From NCBI GenBank assembly GCA_963989385.1, contig OZ022502.1, forward strand, positions 50,647,454-50,711,453: a stretch of DNA of 64,000 nt, written 5' to 3'. The position numbers were made by a program, and so were the translations under genes. Shown here piece after piece: positions 57,801 through 64,000 of this stretch. The DNA is from Ctena decussata. Taxonomy: Eukaryota > Mollusca > Bivalvia > Lucinida > Lucinidae. The notes beneath the pieces are model-generated. The model was not told the DNA's origin. It saw nothing but the letters and a program-made list of their open reading frames with translations, and did no database searches. The stretch's first letter is position 1. Each line of letters opens with the position of its first letter.

Positions 57801-57849
57801 AATCCCCTGGGTATCCCCGCCCTCCCCCCTCCGGGGGAAAATATTGATA
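54842..57849. mobile_element. 3-kb TIR element carrying tandem-core element E3
   Basis: Inverted ends TATCAATGTTTTCCCCCGGA / TCCGGGGGAAAATATTGATA, extending into inverted GGGATTACCCGGGGGAATTA-type sequence. TGCAC lies just outside both ends (54836-54840, 57852-57856). Without E3 (55392-57405) the element is about 1 kb. No transposase. Confidence 0.8.
55392..57405 (+). mobile_element. tandem-core element E3, near-twin of E2
   Basis: Same start, order of core units and end as 36165-38138, including the GACGCACG tract (57302-57356) and GGCCCTTCGGGCCAGGTGAG end. An extra segment near 55726-55740 and a few indels distinguish it. Inserted inside the TIR element 54842-57849. Confidence 0.88.
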
Positions 57850-57927
57850 AGTGCACCACTAGCCTTCTTTAGCTGTACCTAGCAAGCATACAACCAAATG
57901 ATACAACCTCATTTGACACTGTGTTCC

Positions 57928-58033
57928 TTCCCAGCAGGCACATGACGTTGAAATCGTACTGACGTCGATGCGACGTAATGACGTCGCATCGACGTCAGTG
58001 CAACGTTATTTCGACGCATGTGCCTGCTGGGAA
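57928..58033. mobile_element. palindromic MITE family A, copy 3
   Basis: TTCCCAGCAGGCACATGACG / CGCATGTGCCTGCTGGGAA. The left arm has lost about 8 bp relative to copy 2. Confidence 0.88.
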
Positions 58034-58589
58034 TTAAATTGCCAAAAACAGCAATAAATTCATAACAGTCTGAGAACACAAACAACCCTCAAACAAGACA
58101 TAAAAGAATACTGCTAATATGCAAATAAAACATAAATGAGCTATTCCAATATTCAGATACGATGTTACTTAGACATATCATCACTGGGATATATCCAAGA
58201 ACATCAAAACATCAATGACTCAGACAGAACATCAATGAAATATCCTCATTATTCAGACAGAATTATTATTTTAATATGTGCTCAGGCTTTGAGAAAAATA
58301 CCTTTTCACAGATGACCACACTGATACCGCAGAGCTAGAGAATGTTACCAGGGCATCTGTTTTGCACTATATATATATTTTGTACTGGTCAATGTTTTTG
58401 ACTTTCCAGTCAACAAAATATTTTAACAAAATCATGTATGGCTTTGAAATATCTTGACCATCAAGGTAACATCCTCAAATTACTGATATACTTAAAACAG
58501 GGGCATACAATTTCTCAGAGAAAATATATGCTCCTGATCAAAATTAATGAAAACATATTATTAAATCCAAGCCAGAGAGGTTTGGTACT
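58034..58589. other. non-coding
   Basis: No exon or repeat ends recognised. Confidence 0.5.
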
Positions 58590-58785
58590 TTCAAGGAGCT
58601 GCAGTAGCAGGCCTGCTGATCTAATGGTCCCAGATCTGATTTCCTCTGGAGGTGCAAATCATCTCCAACATAAACAGGGTCCCATGGCACACAGGCTTTC
58701 ATTATCACCATCCTGTTGTCTTGATATGACTGAAATACTGTTGAAAAGGACATAAACTTGCAAGTCATCCATCCACCAATGCTTT
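58590..58785 (+). mobile_element. SINE type B, decayed head
   Basis: GGAGCTGCAGTAGCAGGCCTG then the body GGTCCCATGGCACACAGGC and tail GATATGACTGAAATACTGTT. Imperfect TRCTTTCAA at both ends. Confidence 0.8.
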
Positions 58786-59790
58786 CAATTTTGTTTTAAT
58801 ATCTTCAAAACTGATATTCAATAGCTTTGAAATCCAAAAATGAATTTTCAATATGCTTGAAATCCATACTAAAAATATTTTCAATATCTTCAACTACAAA
58901 CTGAACAGATTTTTAACATCCTTGATATCCAAAGCAAACAAATTTACAAGTTTTCAATATTCTCAAAATCCAAGCTGAACTGATTTTCAATACCTTTTCA
59001 ATATCCTTGAAATCCAAACATGATATATTTTCAGTATCCTTGAAACTCAAATTGAGCAAATTTTCAATATCCTTGAAATCCAAACAAACAGATATTCAAT
59101 ATCCTTGAAATCCAATCCAGACTTTCAATATCCTTGAAATCCAAACAAACAGATATTCAATATCCTTGAAATCCAACAAACAGATATTCAAATCCAACAA
59201 ACAGATATTCAATATCCTTGAAATCCAAACAAACAGATATTCAATATCCAAATAAATGTTCAATATCCTTGAAATCCAAACCAAACAGATTTTAAATATC
59301 CCCAAAATACATAATAAAAAGATATTCAATATCCTTAAAATTCACACTACACTTTTTTCATATCCTCAAAATCCAAACCAAACAGCTTTAAAGTATCCTT
59401 GAAAACCAAAACAAAAAATTTTCAATATCCTTGAAATCCAAACCAAATTGAATTTTAATATCCTAAACATACAAGCAATGTCCTTGAAAGTCATACTACA
59501 GGTTTTCAATATCCTTGAAATCCAAACATGACATAATCTCAGTATCCTTGAAACTCAAATTGTGCAGACTTTCAATATCCTTGAAATCCAAACAAAACAG
59601 ATTTTCAATATCCTTGAAATCCAAACAGACTTTCAATATCCTTGAAATCCAAACCAAAACACTTTCAATATCTTTAAAATCCTAACACAGAATGATATTC
59701 AATATCCAAATAAGTGTTCAACATCTTTGAATTCAAATTTAATATCCTCAAAATACAAGCAATATCCTTGAAATTCACACTACAGGTTTT
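58785..59790. repeat. degenerate minisatellite, TTTTCAATATCCTTGAAATC unit
   Basis: Dozens of units of 25-40 bp with core CAATATCCTTGAAATCCAAA followed by (C)AAACAGA. Any minus-strand ORF here is repeat read-through. Confidence 0.88.
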
Positions 59791-60979
59791 CAGTAGCCTC
59801 AATTTCCATACAAAACAGCTTTACCCACGAGGGACCAGAGGAAACCAATCTAGGACAGCAGGTCGGCAACGAAAAGCATATCCAGCAGCTAGCACTACAG
59901 CTTTTGTGACATGAAAAGCTGAGAAACGGTTCCAAGACAGACAGCACAACAAATGAATTATTCCGATTCCTGATTATACACCTGTAAAAATGATCCCACC
60001 TTGGCAAAACTGGTCTGCCAAATTGCTAAGTAGTTTGCAATATAATGCTCAAATATTATCGGAATTAAACAGTAAAGCAGTTTCCCTGAAACAGAGATCT
60101 TATAAATATGCTTTTAACACTTCACTCAGCTTCTTAAACTCCTGAAGGATGATGCTGTAGGCTTCCTAAGATATCTTATCACTGAAAAAAAGTATGAATG
60201 ATAAATTCTCTTGGCAGTTGGCATCACAAACAGGAAGCAAGAATCATTAAAAGACTCAGTATGAGTTGAGAAGTTACTTCATTTTATTAATAAGCTGCGC
60301 TGCACAAAAACTTATATTTTGGCGCATGCAAACTGTGCATGCCTGGACCAGACTGCACAAATTGTGCAGTCTTGTCAGGTCATGCAAAGTTTGCATTTTA
60401 AATCCACAAGGTTCAAAATTTGTAAGAACAAACTGACATGCTCTGGCCCATGTGCAACGCAAATAAGCCTGCACTTCAGTAGTTCACACTGCCTAAATAC
60501 AGGTCTTCTCAGGTGCTGTTAATTTATAAATAGCTTTGATATTAATTCAAAATTTGTATTTTCCGTACATTTTCAATGCTGCAGCAAATGTGTATGGGAG
60601 TTCACAAAAACATGCAAAGTTGCCAACCTTTGTAAATATTGAGCAAGGTGACCTAATTTTGGATCGATGAACTGGAATGATGCTGTGGAAGACTTATTTG
60701 ATGGTTCTGAGATATACGGGTGCTGACAAGGATTATGTGTTTGCTAAACATTATGCATTTAACAAAAAATATTCATAAAGTGGAATATCAGGTCATAATG
60801 ACAAACCTAAACAATGTCACTGGTACAATTAATCCATTTCTGGATAGCCAAAAATCGAATTATGAATATCATAAAATCAAGATGAATATTAGATCAAATA
60901 TGGATATACAAAAACTAAATTATGTATATCGAAAGAATAGCCCATAAATATCAACTAGAAGGTTGTCCAGGGACAACTG
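59791..60979. other. non-coding with one foldback
   Basis: A palindromic block at 60318-60395 (GCAAACTGTGCATGCCTGGA with the complement ending AAGTTTGC and an inner ACTGCACAAATTGTGCAGT hairpin). A related degenerate copy is at 62622-62795. No exon accepted. Confidence 0.5.
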
Positions 60980-62048
60980 GTCGAGCCCGCTGTTCGCTTT
61001 AGAGACCTATAAGTATGTCAAGACTAAGTAACTGCTTCACTCTAGAAAGAAGCCAAAAAACATCATGCTTAGCCAGCATTTTCTTCTTTTTTTTCAAATT
61101 TTCACAAAGGAAAATAAGTAAAAGTGATGACCCAGACAAGCTCAATTTATGACAGTTACAATATCTGACCTTCAAGTGTGACCTTGACCTTGGACCTACC
61201 CAAACACATGTGTCACTTGACACTTCCACTCATCAAGAAGAACAATTGAGCCAAATTATTTTGAAATCCATCCGTAAATGTAGAAGTAATGGCTCAGACA
61301 AGCTCAATTTATGACCATTTAATCATTTGACCTTCAAGTGTGACCTTGACTTGTACCTACTTGAACAAATGTTCCAAAGGGCACTTCTACTCATCAAGGA
61401 GAACAACTGTGTTAAAACATTTTGAAATCCATTTGTAAATGTTGAAGTTATGGCTCAGACAAGCTCAAATTATGGCCATTTTATCATTTGACCTTCAAGT
61501 GTGACCTTGACCTTGGACCTACCTGAACAAATGTTTCAAATGGAGCTTCTATTCATCAAGGAGAACAATTGTGCCAAATTATTTTGAAATCCATTCGTAA
61601 ATGTAGACGTTATGGCTCGGACAAGCTCAATTTATGGCCATTATATCATTTGACCTTCAAGTGTGACCTTGACCTTGGACCTACCTGAACAAATATTTCA
61701 AATGGCACTTCTACTCATCAAGGAGAACAATTGTGCCAAATCATTTTGAAATGCATCCATAAATGTAGAAGTTATGGCTCGGACAAGCTCAATTTATGGC
61801 CATTTTATCATTTGACCTTCAAGTTTGAACTTGACCTTGGACCTACCTAAACAAATGTTTCAAATAGCACTTCTACTCATCAAGGAGAACAATTGTGCCA
61901 AATTATTTTGAAATCCATCCATAAATGTAGAAGCTATGGCCCGGACAAATCCGGACGGATGCACGCACGCACTAACGCACGCACGGACATACACAGAACT
62001 GACATTGTAACAACTATGTCTCGCTCACCGCAAGCGGGCTCGACAAAA
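60980..62048 (+). mobile_element. tandem-core element E4, 162-bp units
   Basis: Ends GTCGAGCCCGC / GCGGGCTCGAC. Five core units (TTCAAGTGTGACC or variant at 61171, 61333, 61494, 61656, 61818) spaced 161-162 bp. Then a GCACGCACG tract and TCGCTCACCGCAAG before the end. A short analogue of E1-E3 with the same layout but unrelated core. Confidence 0.88.
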
Positions 62049-62429
62049 AGAAGGCCTATAATGTGGAACACCTGATTTTTGATTATCATAATATGATTTT
62101 CGGATATCCATAATTCAGTTTTTGGATACCACAAATCAAGATGAATATTGTATATCTATAAATCAAATTATGTACATCAAAAAAAAAAAATAACTTGAAT
62201 AAACAGTAAAATGGCATCCCATACTTCTTGCGCAGTATGTTACTCCTTATAATAATGCAACTTACATAAAATTAATAAACTATAAAATTCCGGATTGTTT
62301 ATTGCAGTTTATGATAAAGCTGTATTTTGGATGCAGCTGCCAATTTCAAATAAAATTTTGCAGACATGCATTAAAATGATGTGAAAGACATGCTGAGCCA
62401 CTTCAAAACCAAACATGTCTTATCAAAGA
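62049..62429. other. non-coding
   Basis: AT-rich with an A-run near 62172. Nothing recognised. Confidence 0.5.
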
Positions 62430-62612
62430 GCGCCAAAATGAAAATTGTTGAATCTGCAAACAGTGTAGATTCAGATGAGGTGGCTCATAACGAGCCACCT
62501 CATCTGAATCTACACTGTTTGCCCTCTAGTGTTTGCATTCTCAGTATGATTTAGCTTGGACCTAACATTTTTTAAATGCAGACAAATTTTCTGCTCTTTG
62601 GTACTTTAAGGG
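62430..62612. mobile_element. TTAA-type MITE family C, last copy
   Basis: AGAGCGCCAAAATG at the left, GGTACTTTAAGGG-TTAA at the right, and the perfect hairpin AGATGAGGTGGCTCATAACG / AGCCACCTCATCTGAATC. Confidence 0.8.
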
Positions 62613-62616
62613 TTAA

Positions 62617-63057
62617 GGTGTATGCAAACTGCATAATGTCCAGACCAGACTGTGCAAAAACTTTGTCTGCTAATGACATGTCCAGTTCACCAAAAGACTA
62701 CATTCAGACCTTATAGATTTAAAGAAGCATTCTATGCATACCCTTTTCAGACTGCACACATTTGTAGGCTGGTTTGAACATCCAAAGTTTGCATATGCTT
62801 GAAGACAGGTTTTATCGTAAGATGTTGATGTTCTTTTATGTTCTTTGCATGTTGATTGCATTCTCTAATTATGTTCATCAATAAGACAGTTACCTGCATA
62901 CTTATCTACCATGACCACTCTAAAGATCGGGACATCTTATCCAATTACCTTAATTCCCATAATGCAGGCTGCTCCTACAAGAATTCTGCTGAAGGTGGTG
63001 TCTCGCCTCTGAAGGTGGTGTCTCGCCTGTCAGCGCACTGTCACAAAACAGAAATGA
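62617..63057. repeat. degenerate foldback and short direct repeat
   Basis: TATGCAAACTGCATAATGTC and CCAAAGTTTGCATATGC form distant arms (62622-62800). TGAAGGTGGTGTCTCGCCT is directly repeated at about 62992-63028. Confidence 0.5.
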
Positions 63058-63155
63058 TGGGGACTTACGATTTTACGTCCTTTTCAACTGTATTTCAGTC
63101 ATATTGGGACAATGGGCGGTTGATAATGAAAAGCTGTGCACCATGGAGCTAGACC
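63058..63155 (-). mobile_element. SINE type B, headless fragment
   Basis: ACGATTTTACGTCCTTTTCA then TGAAAAGCTGTGCACCATGG; stops before the tRNA head (5' truncation). Confidence 0.8.
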
Positions 63156-63289
63156 AAAATCTTGACAAAAATTTCTGCTGCCAATGCTCGAAACTGAATA
63201 ATAGGCTTGCATTCTCCTAGTCATAGGCGCGAAAAATTTGCACAAATTGATATTACTATCTCTCTATTTATGGAAAATTGCAAAAATGG

Positions 63290-63356
63290 CAAACAGTGCA
63301 GACCCTGATCAGACTGCTCCTCTTGGAGCAGTCTGATCTGAGTCTACACTGTTTGC
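63290..63356. mobile_element. palindromic MITE family D, copy 2
   Basis: GCAAACAGTGCAGACCCTGA / TCTGAGTCTACACTGTTTGC with centre CTCCTCTTGGAG. Confidence 0.85.
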
Positions 63357-64000
63357 TCAGGCATTTTTGTCATAATACCTGTATTCTGGATAATTTAGGT
63401 AGTGATACCAGTCTGACCTAAGATTCCAGGTGGAATAACCATTCTATAGACAAAACAGTTCCATCACTTATTAATGTTTTTGCATTTCTTCAGAAGAAAA
63501 CAAAATCTGCAGCTGTTCACAGAAAGTTTTGCCTTTAGCCTGCTTGCCTGAAGTATCAAGCAAAATATATTCAGTATTTTTCACAGTAGCCACAATTTTG
63601 CAAGGCTAAGCTTTCATACTACTGGAGTACATATAATACCCACTCTCACCCTCCCCTCCCCCCCCCCCCCCCCCCCCTCCACCTCATCCCCATTTCCACC
63701 TAATGCAGTGAAAGAATACCTGCTTAACCCAAAGCATTTAAACTAAAATGTTAATGAACGAGTAGACAGACAAACAAATGAAAACAATAACCCAAACATA
63801 CTTGTATTTTGAGGTGTAGTAAGTTTCAGAGGCTACTAAATTTAATGTTTTTTTGTGACTCTGTTTTGTTTGCCAACTGTTTTAACTGTTTTTTACAAAA
63901 ATTTCCATGAACAGCAAAATGCACTTCTCCAAATTCAAAGTTGTTCGAAGCTTCTCGTATTTTGGGTAAGTTACCATATCGCAGAGGGCACCATTTCAAG
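63357..64000. other. non-coding to window end
   Basis: C21 tract at 63658-63678. A plus-strand ATG at about 63910 opens roughly 19 codons to a GTAAGT (63965), but with no homology it is not called. Confidence 0.4.

Overview
The window is animal nuclear DNA, AT-rich and packed with short non-autonomous repeats. Organism (inference): a lophotrochozoan, most likely a bivalve mollusc. The grounds are the style of the tRNA-derived SINEs, the roughly 2 kb elements with tandem-repeat cores (resembling the bivalve 'pearl' type), and insect-like dystrophin sequence interrupted by vertebrate-like introns.

The one gene I can identify is dystrophin, on the minus strand. Three internal exons encode the start of its first calponin-homology (actin-binding) domain: 8591-8652 (62 bp), 7625-7717 (93 bp) and 5295-5375 (81 bp). 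All have canonical splice sites. Their sizes and phases match vertebrate dystrophin exons 2, 3 and 4 (62, 93, 78 bp). The next exon is not visible and must lie beyond coordinate 1.

Upstream on the same strand are three candidate 5' exons. All end in phase 1, as needed to join the 62-bp exon. They are a 24-codon exon (9298-9370), a 20-codon exon (28304-28364) and a giant open exon (39353-about 41981) of 858 codons. The giant exon encodes an acidic, probably disordered protein with five 31-residue repeats and three 26-residue repeats. If it is spliced to the CH exons, this dystrophin has a very large alternative N-terminus that I do not know from any described family member. This is the most interesting signal in the window.

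The rest is intron or upstream DNA filled with repeats. Tandem-core elements lie at 2923-4900, 12660-13330, 14685-16100, 36165-38138, 55392-57405 and 60980-62048. tRNA-headed SINEs include several copies with exact target-site duplications. Terminal-inverted-repeat elements include a four-copy head-to-tail array of a TTAA-flanked element (32723-35543), a hAT-like element (13751-14625), TA-flanked elements (15039-15775, 30575-31759) and many palindromic MITEs. Five degenerate minisatellites (about 20 to 69 bp units) lie at 21598-22740, 43230-44130, 48641-50480, 53470-54840 and 58785-59790. Several insertions are nested two or three deep, so relative ages can be read. No functional tRNA, rRNA, CRISPR or intact transposase gene was found.
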